Origin: Flavobacterium collinsii
Lineage (GTDB): Bacteria > Bacteroidota > Bacteroidia > Flavobacteriales > Flavobacteriaceae
Assembly (NCBI RefSeq): GCF_902804485.1
Contig: NZ_CADCST010000065.1
Span: forward strand, 1 to 64,000
Reading direction: 5' to 3'
DNA length: 64,000 nt
Part shown: positions 24,968 through 33,950 of the stretch, one piece after another
Layout: each line of letters begins with the position of its first letter
Numbering within the stretch: the first letter of the stretch is position 1
The notes under the pieces: generated by a model
Database searches by the model: none
What the model saw: the letters and a program-made list of their open reading frames with translations, nothing else
What the model was told of the DNA's origin: nothing
Program-made: the position numbers and the translations under genes

Positions 24968-27900
24968 TTAAGTAAAATTTATTTTTAAAATCTTCTTAAT
25001 CAAGGGTTTAAGCGAAGAATTGTCTTTCCATTGCTCAAAAAAAGTAATTACTTTTTCTGCTGGTTTCTGGTTGGTTTTGATCAAAACATCGACGTAGTTT
25101 TCGACCATTTTCTTGAAATTTGTCGGTAGTTCCTGTAACTCCAAATGAGCAAAAAAGGCATTGAAGAATTTCAGTAATGCACTGTTTTGTAAAGGCGAAA
25201 CATCTTTTATGGCGCCTATACCGTCTGCGATACGTGAGAAAACTCCATATTTTCCTGATACCAAAAAAGCAATTTTTTGAGCCAAAGCTTCAACATCGAT
25301 TGCTTGTCTTTCGACCAGATTAATTAATTCTTCCGATGCCTGCAGTCGCAGGTTTTTATCTTTTTCACAAAAGCAACAGACATATACAAGTAAACTAATA
25401 TCTGAAAATTGAAACTCAGGTCTGTTTATGATGCTGAGAAAACCTTTTAATTCAGATTTAAAACCAAGACCATCAGTGTTATTACAGATTTGCAATAGCA
25501 TCAAGGATAGAGCGTCTGCATTTTGCGGTGTTAAACTGTGCCAGTAATTGGTATCTCCTGCATGACGTATTATATATATCCAATGCCTGTGATCGACATC
25601 ATAAATATCCAGACTGTACAAGAAGGAGTTTGGAATTTTAGCGTAATTGGGAAAGTCAAATTTTAATACGTACCAAGATGGTGATTGTTGTTGTGCCTTG
25701 CTTAGTAGATATTTCTCGCATTCGTACCATCGTTCTTCAAATGTAATTTCTGGCATTAAAGGTTTGACAACAAATGGAATATCTTTTAGATACGTATTTT
25801 CAAATTCAGGGAAAGTAGCATTAGAGTAAAAAGTTCGTGCCGCTACAGCCCAAAGCAATAAGATTGCATTTTCCTGATTGTCTTTTCCCTCTTCAGGCAA
25901 TTCTTTTGAAGATAAAGAGGCCGTGTTAAATTCGATTTTTTCGCTTACACCCAAACAAAATGATAACAAAGGGCCGAGTTCTCCTTCAACTTGATCTAAT
26001 AACGAAATAGCCTCTTCAACATTTTCTCTGGGCATACGGGCAATTGCCAGAGCTAAATCGAAAGTATTAATTTCTTCCTTTGCTTTCTGATAAGCAATAA
26101 TCCTTTCTAATAAAACCTTTGGAGCGACCCAATACGGTTTATGACTTGGGAAAGAAAGCAATGGCAACTTCGAATTGGATTCCATTTTATGCTGTACTTG
26201 CTCCAGTATAGGCCTTATTATCCCTAAAGTTCTTGATCTTAATTGGCACGTATAATATATACGACTACTATCAAATTTATTATCAATATTTATTGCTTTA
26301 CATTCCAGAAATGATTTTATGATTTCTTTGAACGGTTTTCTAAAGTATTTTTTTTCTAATTGTTTTGCGTAAGGCTTTAACTGTTCGGTATAATCTGCTG
26401 GAAATATATCTCTTTGAGTGATATAGGTATTCAAAAGAATTTCTGAATCCAAAAAATCGTCTGAAGAAATGAAATTTCCAAACTGAAATAAAACAGCATT
26501 CCAATCCTTTGGCAATGTAACTTCTCCAGTAAGCAATAATTCTTTTTTTGGGTTATAGGTATATTCTTCAAATGAAGTATCATCAACGATTAAGGCATCC
26601 TGATCTAAGAAGGGAGTCAAATCAAATTTTATATTTCCCTGCATTAAAGTGACGTAAGACGACAGCTTTTCTCTAAGAACCTTATCTTTTACACTTCCAA
26701 TTTTTGTAATAATTTTTGTTGCGCGTTCCTGTAAGTTCAAATCGGCAATTACATACACATTTGCAATAATGGATGTTATAGCAGCGCTTAATTTGGGATT
26801 TGTCTTACTTAACTTTTCAAGAATAGGCAGCACATTTTTGATGGCTGCTTTACAATCGCTTCGCATCATAAGCGGTTCCAGCCATTCCAGAAATGATTTG
26901 GTTTTAAATTTAGGATGATCGTAGATTTGTTTTACCAGCTCCATTCCGTAACTGGTTATGGGAGGATAGGAATAGTGTAAAAGCGAAAATATTTTTTCCT
27001 GTTGAAGAATAAGTTCATCGACAGTAGGGTTTAATTCTTCAATTCTTTTTCTAAAGAAAGTCTTCAGATCATTATTCCATTCTTTGGTTTGAATCTGTAT
27101 GACATTTTCTATAAAAAAAGAACGCGTCATTTTCTTATCTTCCAATAGCGATTTGAAAATTAAAGCCCAAATAGAATTACGGGTATTGTTTTCCCAGAAA
27201 GTATAGTGATTTAAATTTGTTGGATAGTTAAACAATTGCGGGATATCTCTCTGACAGGTTACTTTATCATTTAACAATGTCACGATAAAATCGCTCATTT
27301 TTACTTTTAAGCGATGTTCGCTAATTACCGTTAAACTTAAAGCATATAGCTCGGGATTAAATTGAATTAGCCCCAGACTTTCCAATTTTCGGAGATTAGG
27401 ATAGTTAATAACCCTCCAGCTCTCTCTTTTGGATTTATCTAGAATAAAGCTTTCCAACCAAGTGGGTTTGACCCACAATAAAAGATCAAGTATCTGAGGT
27501 TTCTTATCTATTTTGTTTAATAATTCGATAACTTCATCCTGAGAATTGATTTCTGTTTTATTAAATAGTGCAATGGTATTTAGAGTTATACTGTCTCTAA
27601 TTGTTTCAATAAATGGTCCATTATTTTTTTTCTTCTTAATATATTTTTTTAACGCTTCAAGATTCCCTTTTGATTTTTCTTTAAAAAAAGTCAGTAATCG
27701 GTTAATATCACTTGAGCATATAACTCGATCGTATTCTTCTAAAATTTCATCTGTATTATTAGTTTTCGCCGTTTTCGCCTTCGAAATTATAGTAACCTCA
27801 CCCGTTTCAGAGTATCCTTTTTTTATTTTTTCTGCCAGCAGTTTCTCTGCGGTTTTCAGGCATTCTTCATTTGTAGAAAATGTCTTGGTCTGCGAAGTTC

Positions 27901-28006
27901 CCGCTGTCCCGTTTTTGCCGTAGGTTACTGTAAATTGAGATCCTGTTACTTCGATTTCCCAAAACTTATCGGAATTTCCATCTATGTGTTTTAAACTCTT
28001 TTTCAT
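24968..28006 (-). CDS. WGR-domain giant protein, paralogue 3 (1012 aa)
   Basis: N-terminal WGR domain (about 5-70) plus helical solenoid. The middle of the gene (26554-26968) is nearly identical at DNA level to paralogue 4 (29641-30055, about 9 differences in 415 bp by eye). Its 3' end (25020-25236) differs at one base in 217 from paralogue 1. A shifted stop adds the extra tail INFT. The 10-bp gap to paralogue 2 shows tight packing in operon B. No enzyme motif; presumed nucleic-acid or protein-binding scaffold. Confidence 0.8.
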   Translation of the reverse strand: MKKSLKHIDGNSDKFWEIEVTGSQFTVTYGKNGTAGTSQTKTFSTNEECLKTAEKLLAEKIKKGYSETGEVTIISKAKTAKTNNTDEILEEYDRVICSSDINRLLTFFKEKSKGNLEALKKYIKKKKNNGPFIETIRDSITLNTIALFNKTEINSQDEVIELLNKIDKKPQILDLLLWVKPTWLESFILDKSKRESWRVINYPNLRKLESLGLIQFNPELYALSLTVISEHRLKVKMSDFIVTLLNDKVTCQRDIPQLFNYPTNLNHYTFWENNTRNSIWALIFKSLLEDKKMTRSFFIENVIQIQTKEWNNDLKTFFRKRIEELNPTVDELILQQEKIFSLLHYSYPPITSYGMELVKQIYDHPKFKTKSFLEWLEPLMMRSDCKAAIKNVLPILEKLSKTNPKLSAAITSIIANVYVIADLNLQERATKIITKIGSVKDKVLREKLSSYVTLMQGNIKFDLTPFLDQDALIVDDTSFEEYTYNPKKELLLTGEVTLPKDWNAVLFQFGNFISSDDFLDSEILLNTYITQRDIFPADYTEQLKPYAKQLEKKYFRKPFKEIIKSFLECKAINIDNKFDSSRIYYTCQLRSRTLGIIRPILEQVQHKMESNSKLPLLSFPSHKPYWVAPKVLLERIIAYQKAKEEINTFDLALAIARMPRENVEEAISLLDQVEGELGPLLSFCLGVSEKIEFNTASLSSKELPEEGKDNQENAILLLWAVAARTFYSNATFPEFENTYLKDIPFVVKPLMPEITFEERWYECEKYLLSKAQQQSPSWYVLKFDFPNYAKIPNSFLYSLDIYDVDHRHWIYIIRHAGDTNYWHSLTPQNADALSLMLLQICNNTDGLGFKSELKGFLSIINRPEFQFSDISLLVYVCCFCEKDKNLRLQASEELINLVERQAIDVEALAQKIAFLVSGKYGVFSRIADGIGAIKDVSPLQNSALLKFFNAFFAHLELQELPTNFKKMVENYVDVLIKTNQKPAEKVITFFEQWKDNSSLKPLIKKILKINFT

Positions 28007-28027
28007 TTCAATATGTTTAAGTAAAGT

Positions 28028-31000
28028 TTATTTTAAAATCTGCTTAATCAATGATTTAAGCGAAGGATTGTCTTTCCATTGCTCAAAAAAAGTAATTGCT
28101 TTTTCTGCTGGTTTTTGATTGGTTTTTATTAGAACATCGATATAATTTTCGACTAGTTTCTTGAAATTTGCAGGCAGTTTTTCTTTTACATCTAAATGTT
28201 CAAAAAGGGAGTTTAACAGTTTTAATAAAGCACTGTTGTGTAAGGAAGAAACATCTTTTAAAGCGATAATACATTCTGTCATGCGTAAGAATACCCCATA
28301 CTTTTCTGATGCCAGAAAAGCGAGTTTTTGGGCCAAAGCTTCAACATCGATTGCTTGTTTTTCAATCAGATTAATTAATTCTTCCGATGCTTGTAATCGA
28401 TGGTCTTTACTTTTTTGAAAAAAGCAACAGGCATAAACAAGTAAACTAATATTTGAAAATCGAAACTCAGGTCTGTTTATGATGCTCAGAAAACCTTTTA
28501 ATTCTAATTTCAAACCGTCACCATCGGCGTTATTACAGATTTGCAGCAGTGTCAAGGATAGAGCGTCTGCATTTTGCGGTGTTAAACTGTGCCAATAATA
28601 AGTGTTTCCTTCAGAATTTAATATGTAGCTCCTGCTATCCAGATTTCTGAATAACTTTTCCCAAGAAGTCAAATTATCCCAATCGTACCTGTCTGATCGC
28701 TTAAAAGCATCAAGGCTATACAATAAAAAATCTTGAATTTTTGAATGACTCGGTAAATCAAATCTTAGTTCATACCAGGAAGGTGTTCGCTCTTTTTCTT
28801 TAGTCACATAATTCTCCCATTCGTTCCATTGTTCTTTAAAAGTAATCTCAGGTTTTAATGGAGCTACTACAAATGGAATGTCTTTTATTTGTGTATTTTC
28901 AAATTCGGCGAAAGTTTCGCTTGGATAAAAGGTTCGTACTGCAACAGCCCATAGTGATAAGTTGTCGTCCTGATTTGTTTTCTCTCTAGTTGTCAAAAGC
29001 TTTAATAAAATTGATCCGGTATCTAATTTTATCTTTTTAGTGAGACCTAGACAAAAGGATAATAAAGGTTTGAGTTCACCTTCAATTTTATCGAGTAGAG
29101 GAATGGCTTCGCATATATTTTCTCGTGGCATACGTGCTATCGCAATGGATAAATCAACAGGGTCAATCACTTCACCGTTCTTTTGATAAGCAATGATTCT
29201 TTCCAGTAAAACATTTGGTGCAACCCAGTAAGGGATATGACTTGGAAAAGAAAGGAGAGGTAGGGTAGAATTGGAAACTATTTTTTGCTGTACTCTTTTT
29301 ATTAATGGCTGAATTAACTTCAGACTATTAATATTTGTATTTGCCCTGTTGTTAAATACAATTTGACTATTAATATTTTTAATTTTTTGAAGTAAAAAGT
29401 CCGACAAATATTCTTTATGAACAATTCCGAAATACTTCTTTTGCAATTGTTTCGCATAAGGCTGCAGTTGTGCAGTATAATCTACTGGAAACAAATTTCT
29501 TTGCGTAATATAGGTGTTTAGTAAGATTTCGGTATCCAGGGTTTCGTCTGAAGAAATGAAATTTCCAAACTGAAATAAAACAGCATTCCAATCCTTTGGC
29601 AATGTGACTTCTTCAGTAAGCAATAATTTTTTTTTGGGGGTATAGGTATATTCTTCAAATGAAGTATGATCAACGATTAAGGCATCCTGATCTAAGAAGG
29701 GAGTCAAATCAAATTTTATATTTCCCTGCATTAAAGTGACGTAAGAAGACAGCTTTTCTTTAAGGGCCTTATCTTTTACACTTCCAATTTTTGTAATAAT
29801 TTTTGTTGCGCGTTCCTGTAAGTTCAAATCGGCAATTACATACACATTTGCAATAATGGATGTTATAGCAGCGCTTAATTTGGGATTTGTCTTACTTAGC
29901 TTTTCAAGAATAGGCAGCACGTTTTTGATGGCTGCTTTACAATCGCTTCGCATCATAAGCGGTTCCAGCCATTCCAGAAATGATTTGGTTTTAAATTGAG
30001 GATGATCGTAGATTTGTTTTACCAGCCCCATTCCGTAACTGGTTATGGGAGGATAAGAGTAGTGTAAAAGTGGGAATATTTTCTCCTGCTGAAGAATAAA
30101 CTCATCAGCCGTAACATTAAACTCATCAATCATTTTTCTAAAGAAAGACTTTAACTCTTTATTCCATTCTTTGGTTTGAATCTGAATTGCATTTTCAATA
30201 AAGAAAGTGCGATCCATTTTTTTCTCCTCTAGTAATGATTTATAAATAGTTATCCACATGAAATTTTTATTGTGGGACTTATTATAAAAATATTCATAAT
30301 GCAAATCTGTTTCATAGTTAAATAACTCAGGAATGTCCCTTTTATATGCCGTTTTATCATTCAGTAGTTGAGTAATGATACCTGTTTTTTGTATACCCTT
30401 GTCTCTATTACAATATCCCGAAATTTCACTTAAACTTAAGGCATATAATTCTGGGTTAAATTGTATTAAATTATGCTCTTCCAACTTACGGAGATTAGGG
30501 TAGTTAATAACCCTCCATCTTTCCCTTTTTGATTTGTCCAGAATGAAGCTTTCTAACCAAGTGGGTTTGGCCCACAATAAAACATCAAGTACCTTAGGTT
30601 TCTGCTCTATCTCGTTTAATAATTCGAAAGCTTCATCCCAGGAATTAATATCCGTTTTATCGAATAATACTATGGCACTAAGAATAATAATGTCTTTTTG
30701 TTTCCACCATATAGTTATAGTTCCCGTTTGCCATTGACGTCTGTATTTTTTGATATGCTTTTTTAAGATTTCAACATTTCCTTTTGATTTTTCTTTTAGA
30801 AAAGGCAACAGTAAATCGCTATTGTTAGATTGTATGATTTTATCGTATTCCTTTAAAAGTTCATCAGCATTAGTGCTTTTAGCCGTTTTTACTTTTGTAT
30901 CAGCAGTAATCTCACCTGTTTCAGAATAACCTTTTTTTATTTTTTCTGCCAGCAGTTTTTCGGCAGTCTTCAAGCATTCTTCCTCGGTGGCAAAACTTTT

Positions 31001-31120
31001 GGTCTGCGAAGTTCCTGCTGTTCCGTTTTTGCCGTAGGTTACTGTAAATTGAGATCCTGTTACTTCGATCTCCCAAAACTTATCGGAGTTTCCCTCTATG
31101 TATTTCAGTTGTTTTTTCAT
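28028..31120 (-). CDS. WGR-domain giant protein, paralogue 4 (1030 aa), first gene of operon B
   Basis: I place the start at 31120 ([20 protein letters not shown]), because it aligns with the other three paralogues. The upstream in-frame ATG at 31147 would run into the P2 element. N-terminal WGR domain with [15 protein letters not shown], then the family's helical region. It is the most divergent at [18 protein letters not shown] positions and in the segment around residues 800-860, where it has an extra stretch ([19 protein letters not shown]). Promoter elements are expected in P2. Function unknown, as for the other copies. Confidence 0.8.
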   Translation of the reverse strand: MKKQLKYIEGNSDKFWEIEVTGSQFTVTYGKNGTAGTSQTKSFATEEECLKTAEKLLAEKIKKGYSETGEITADTKVKTAKSTNADELLKEYDKIIQSNNSDLLLPFLKEKSKGNVEILKKHIKKYRRQWQTGTITIWWKQKDIIILSAIVLFDKTDINSWDEAFELLNEIEQKPKVLDVLLWAKPTWLESFILDKSKRERWRVINYPNLRKLEEHNLIQFNPELYALSLSEISGYCNRDKGIQKTGIITQLLNDKTAYKRDIPELFNYETDLHYEYFYNKSHNKNFMWITIYKSLLEEKKMDRTFFIENAIQIQTKEWNKELKSFFRKMIDEFNVTADEFILQQEKIFPLLHYSYPPITSYGMGLVKQIYDHPQFKTKSFLEWLEPLMMRSDCKAAIKNVLPILEKLSKTNPKLSAAITSIIANVYVIADLNLQERATKIITKIGSVKDKALKEKLSSYVTLMQGNIKFDLTPFLDQDALIVDHTSFEEYTYTPKKKLLLTEEVTLPKDWNAVLFQFGNFISSDETLDTEILLNTYITQRNLFPVDYTAQLQPYAKQLQKKYFGIVHKEYLSDFLLQKIKNINSQIVFNNRANTNINSLKLIQPLIKRVQQKIVSNSTLPLLSFPSHIPYWVAPNVLLERIIAYQKNGEVIDPVDLSIAIARMPRENICEAIPLLDKIEGELKPLLSFCLGLTKKIKLDTGSILLKLLTTREKTNQDDNLSLWAVAVRTFYPSETFAEFENTQIKDIPFVVAPLKPEITFKEQWNEWENYVTKEKERTPSWYELRFDLPSHSKIQDFLLYSLDAFKRSDRYDWDNLTSWEKLFRNLDSRSYILNSEGNTYYWHSLTPQNADALSLTLLQICNNADGDGLKLELKGFLSIINRPEFRFSNISLLVYACCFFQKSKDHRLQASEELINLIEKQAIDVEALAQKLAFLASEKYGVFLRMTECIIALKDVSSLHNSALLKLLNSLFEHLDVKEKLPANFKKLVENYIDVLIKTNQKPAEKAITFFEQWKDNPSLKSLIKQILK

Positions 31121-31145
31121 GCCTGTTTTAATAAAAAGGTGGTAC

Positions 31146-31277
31146 AAAATTTACGCGAATTTAACCCGCTGTTATCGATAACAACAGTCGGTTTAAATAA
31201 CTGGCAGAACGATGAAATAACTGGTCGAATGACCGAATAACTGGTTGTTATTCGTATAAGTGGTAAAGCTTAGAAGG
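31146..31277 (-). promoter_or_regulatory. P2: 132-bp regulatory repeat upstream of operon B (copy of P1)
   Basis: It carries the same three sites as P1 (plus-strand AATAACTGG at 31196-31204, 31216-31224, 31236-31244), again at exact 20-bp spacing. It also has the perfect palindrome GTTATCGATAAC (31171-31182) and a minus-strand TAAATTTTG string at 31145-31153, which is one base longer than a standard TAnnTTTG box. Its proximal end lies 26 bp from the paralogue 4 start codon. Confidence 0.7.
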
Positions 31278-31375
31278 GTATATTGATACCGTTTTTGTTT
31301 GAGAACTTACCATATAAAATGGAGAATGAAGGAGGGTAGTAGTAGTGGGTATGAAGATAGATTTTGATCTAAAAT

Positions 31376-31411
31376 AAAAAACGGCTATCTCTTGTGAGAT
31401 AGCCGTTTTTC
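31376..31411 (-). terminator. Terminator of the acyl-CoA ligase gene
   Basis: AACGGCTATCTC pairs perfectly with GAGATAGCCGTT around a TTGT loop, flanked by A- and T-runs, so it can act on both strands. The 31278-31375 interval next to it holds no gene. Confidence 0.85.
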
Positions 31412-31435
31412 GGTGGTTGTAATTATTTTGATTTA

Positions 31436-33214
31436 TTAATTCTGGCCGTATATTTTAGTGTAAAGATCTTTGTAAATTTCTTTGATGATTTTACGTTTTA
31501 ATTTTAGGGTAGGAGTAAGTTGTCCGCCATCGATCGACCAAACATCAGGAGTTAATTCAAAACGTTTGATTTTTTCCCAGTGTCCGAATTTTTCGTTGAT
31601 TCCTTCTACTTCTTCGTCAATACGTTTGATAACCTGCGCATTGGTACTGATTTCTTTGTCGGTACTTCCTAAAGTTATTTTGTGAATTTTAGCCCATTCT
31701 TTTACAAACTCAAAGTTAGGCTGAATGAAGGCAGCAGGCATTTTTTCGCCTTCACCAATTACCATAATCTGCTCGATAAAACGAGATTGCTTCATGGCAT
31801 TTTCAATCAACTGAGGAGCAATGTATTTTCCTCCCGAAGTTTTAAACATTTCTTTTTTACGGTCTGTAATTTTAAGGAAACCTTCGCTGTCAATTTCTCC
31901 AATATCTCCTGTATGAAAATAACCGTCTTGTAAAGCTTCAGCCGTTTTTTCAGGATCTTTATAGTAACCCAACATTACGTTTGGTCCTTTGCAAAGGATC
32001 TCACCGTCTTCGGCAATTTTAACTTCGACGTTGCGAATTGGTTTTCCAACAGTTCCAATTTTAAAGCCTCTGTTTCTTTGATCGTTTACGGCAATTACCG
32101 GTGATGTTTCAGATAAACCATAACCTTCCATTACCGGAATTTCGGCAGCGGCAAAAACTCTCGCTAAACGCGGTTGTAAGGCAGCACTTCCTGAAACCAT
32201 TAAGTCTAAATTTCCTCCCAAACCTTCTTTCCACTTGCTGAAAATAAGTTTGCGGGCAATTTTTAACTGAAATTCGTACCAGGCGCCATTGGCTCCGTAG
32301 GGTTGGTATCTTAGTCCTAAATCAATAGCCCAGAAAAATAGCTTTTTCTTGATGCCAGTTAATTCAGTTCCTTTTGCATAAATTTTATCGTAAACTTTTT
32401 CCAGAAGTCTTGGTACCGCTGTAATTACATTTGGACGAACCTCTTTCAGGTTATCACTAATCTTGTCAATCGATTCACCAAAATAAACCGAGATACCATA
32501 ATACTGATAGATGTACAGGATCATTCTTTCGAAAATATGACAAATAGGAAGGAAGCTCAATGCAGAACTTTTCCCCGGATCAAACGGAATTCTTGGTGCA
32601 CTGTCTAAAACATTAGAAACAATGTTTTTGTGAGAAAGCATAACTCCTTTAGGTCTTCCTGTTGTTCCGGAAGTGTAAATAATAGTTGCTAAATCTTCTG
32701 CTTGAATGCTGTCTTTTCTGGCTTCAACTTCACTCTGATTACTATCGTCTTTTCCAAGCTCTAATAATTCAGACCAGTGTTTGCAGCCTTCAATTTCGTT
32801 AAAAGAATATACTTCTTTTAAAGTTGGAACGTTTGCTTTGATCGCGTTTACTTTTTCAAGTACTTCTGTATCCGATACAAAGCAGAAAATGCTTCCACTA
32901 TGGTTTAATATATATTCGTAATCTTCTTCGGCAATGGTTGGGTAAATTGGTACGTTTTGTGCACCGGTTTGCAGGATACCAATATCCATAATATTCCACT
33001 CCGTACGATTGTTAGAAGTGATTAATGCAATTTTATCATCTTTTTGAACACCCATGCGCAATAATGCTCTTGAAACGGCATTTGCTTTTGCGATATATTC
33101 CTGGCTAGATGTTTTTTCCCAGACTCCGTTTTTTTTAGTTGCTAAGGCAACCTGAAGGTTATAAGTTTCTTGTTGATAATAGGGAAAATCAAAAAGGCGT
33201 GTGATTGAAACCAT
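31436..33214 (-). CDS. Long-chain fatty acid-CoA ligase (AMP-forming)
   Basis: A 592-residue cytoplasmic or membrane-bound ANL-superfamily enzyme that activates fatty acids to acyl-CoA with ATP. The P-loop-like AMP-binding motif is IIYTSGTTGRPKGVMLSHKN (about 170-190). The aromatic-Gly motif GYGLSETSP lies near 360, the hinge motif DGYFHTGDIGEIDSEGFLKI near 430, and the catalytic-lysine region ends in PTLKLKRKIIKE. The length suits the FadD15-type long-chain ligases common in Bacteroidota. It stands alone between two terminated regions. The exact chain-length preference cannot be read. Confidence 0.9.
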   Translation of the reverse strand: MVSITRLFDFPYYQQETYNLQVALATKKNGVWEKTSSQEYIAKANAVSRALLRMGVQKDDKIALITSNNRTEWNIMDIGILQTGAQNVPIYPTIAEEDYEYILNHSGSIFCFVSDTEVLEKVNAIKANVPTLKEVYSFNEIEGCKHWSELLELGKDDSNQSEVEARKDSIQAEDLATIIYTSGTTGRPKGVMLSHKNIVSNVLDSAPRIPFDPGKSSALSFLPICHIFERMILYIYQYYGISVYFGESIDKISDNLKEVRPNVITAVPRLLEKVYDKIYAKGTELTGIKKKLFFWAIDLGLRYQPYGANGAWYEFQLKIARKLIFSKWKEGLGGNLDLMVSGSAALQPRLARVFAAAEIPVMEGYGLSETSPVIAVNDQRNRGFKIGTVGKPIRNVEVKIAEDGEILCKGPNVMLGYYKDPEKTAEALQDGYFHTGDIGEIDSEGFLKITDRKKEMFKTSGGKYIAPQLIENAMKQSRFIEQIMVIGEGEKMPAAFIQPNFEFVKEWAKIHKITLGSTDKEISTNAQVIKRIDEEVEGINEKFGHWEKIKRFELTPDVWSIDGGQLTPTLKLKRKIIKEIYKDLYTKIYGQN

Positions 33215-33383
33215 GTTTAAAATGTTGAATTTTATCGCAAATTAAATAAAAATTAGGGATAATTTTTATATTTATGGAAATTTATGGGAAAAATTATAAC
33301 TACTTTAGAAAATTTACGAAAACGTTTTCTTTTTTGTAGTAAAATTTAGAAAAATCAAGAAAAATTGATTTTTTGTGTAGTAA

Positions 33384-33818
33384 TTACTGCACGTTATAAT
33401 CGGTGTATTCTTTTACTCTTTCTCCCATCAGGAACATTTTTTTCTTGGCAAAATGGACAGAAAATTGAGTGTAATTCCACTCCTCACTATCATTGGTGCG
33501 GTACCAGAAAGTATAAGAAGCACTGTTGAAGCCTTCTTTAAAAACCGGAATGCCCTCTTCGGTACATTCAATTCCCCAGTTGATCTTTTTTTTGGTTAAA
33601 TCGTCATACTGAATAACTCCTGTTCCATCCGGATTTAATACAGTGCTTGGTTCTTTTTTTTGTCCGGCTGGCAAAAATATACCCGGAACCGGATAACCAA
33701 TTGTAGTAGTAATAAAATGATCGCGAACTTTGTACGTGATTCGGTCTACGTGAATTTGGGAGTGTGATTTTAGGGCAATAAATAATAAAGTAAAAAGAAA
33801 TACTTTTAGGGTTTTCAT
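33384..33818 (-). CDS. Small secreted protein, 144 aa
   Basis: The start at 33818 gives a signal peptide (MKTLKVFLFTLLFIALKSHS) and is preferred to an upstream ATG at 33866. The mature part is about 125 residues of beta-rich sequence with conserved Trp/Tyr (NWGIECTEEGIPVF, YTFWYRTNDSEEWNYTQFSV). No family is recognised. It lies 132 bp downstream of the TonB-dependent receptor on the same strand; a link is possible but not shown. Confidence 0.6.
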   Translation of the reverse strand: MKTLKVFLFTLLFIALKSHSQIHVDRITYKVRDHFITTTIGYPVPGIFLPAGQKKEPSTVLNPDGTGVIQYDDLTKKKINWGIECTEEGIPVFKEGFNSASYTFWYRTNDSEEWNYTQFSVHFAKKKMFLMGERVKEYTDYNVQ

Positions 33819-33950
33819 TCTATGTAGGTTTAAGGGTTTTTGGAGCTGCCAAAAAATCCGGGGCACGAATTTTTTGGCGAATATAGTTCAATTTTTACTA
33901 GAAAAATGAATCCAAATTACAAGAATGATTTTTTTTACTTTAATGTAATG

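Noticed and set aside
13000..31120. Prophage or integrative element
   Set aside because: No integrase, terminase, capsid or conjugation genes, and no att-like duplication at the island ends; the P and T repeats flank operons, not the whole island.
31121..31147. Longer start for WGR paralogue 4 at 31147
   Set aside because: The added nine residues have no match in the other paralogues and run into the P2 element.
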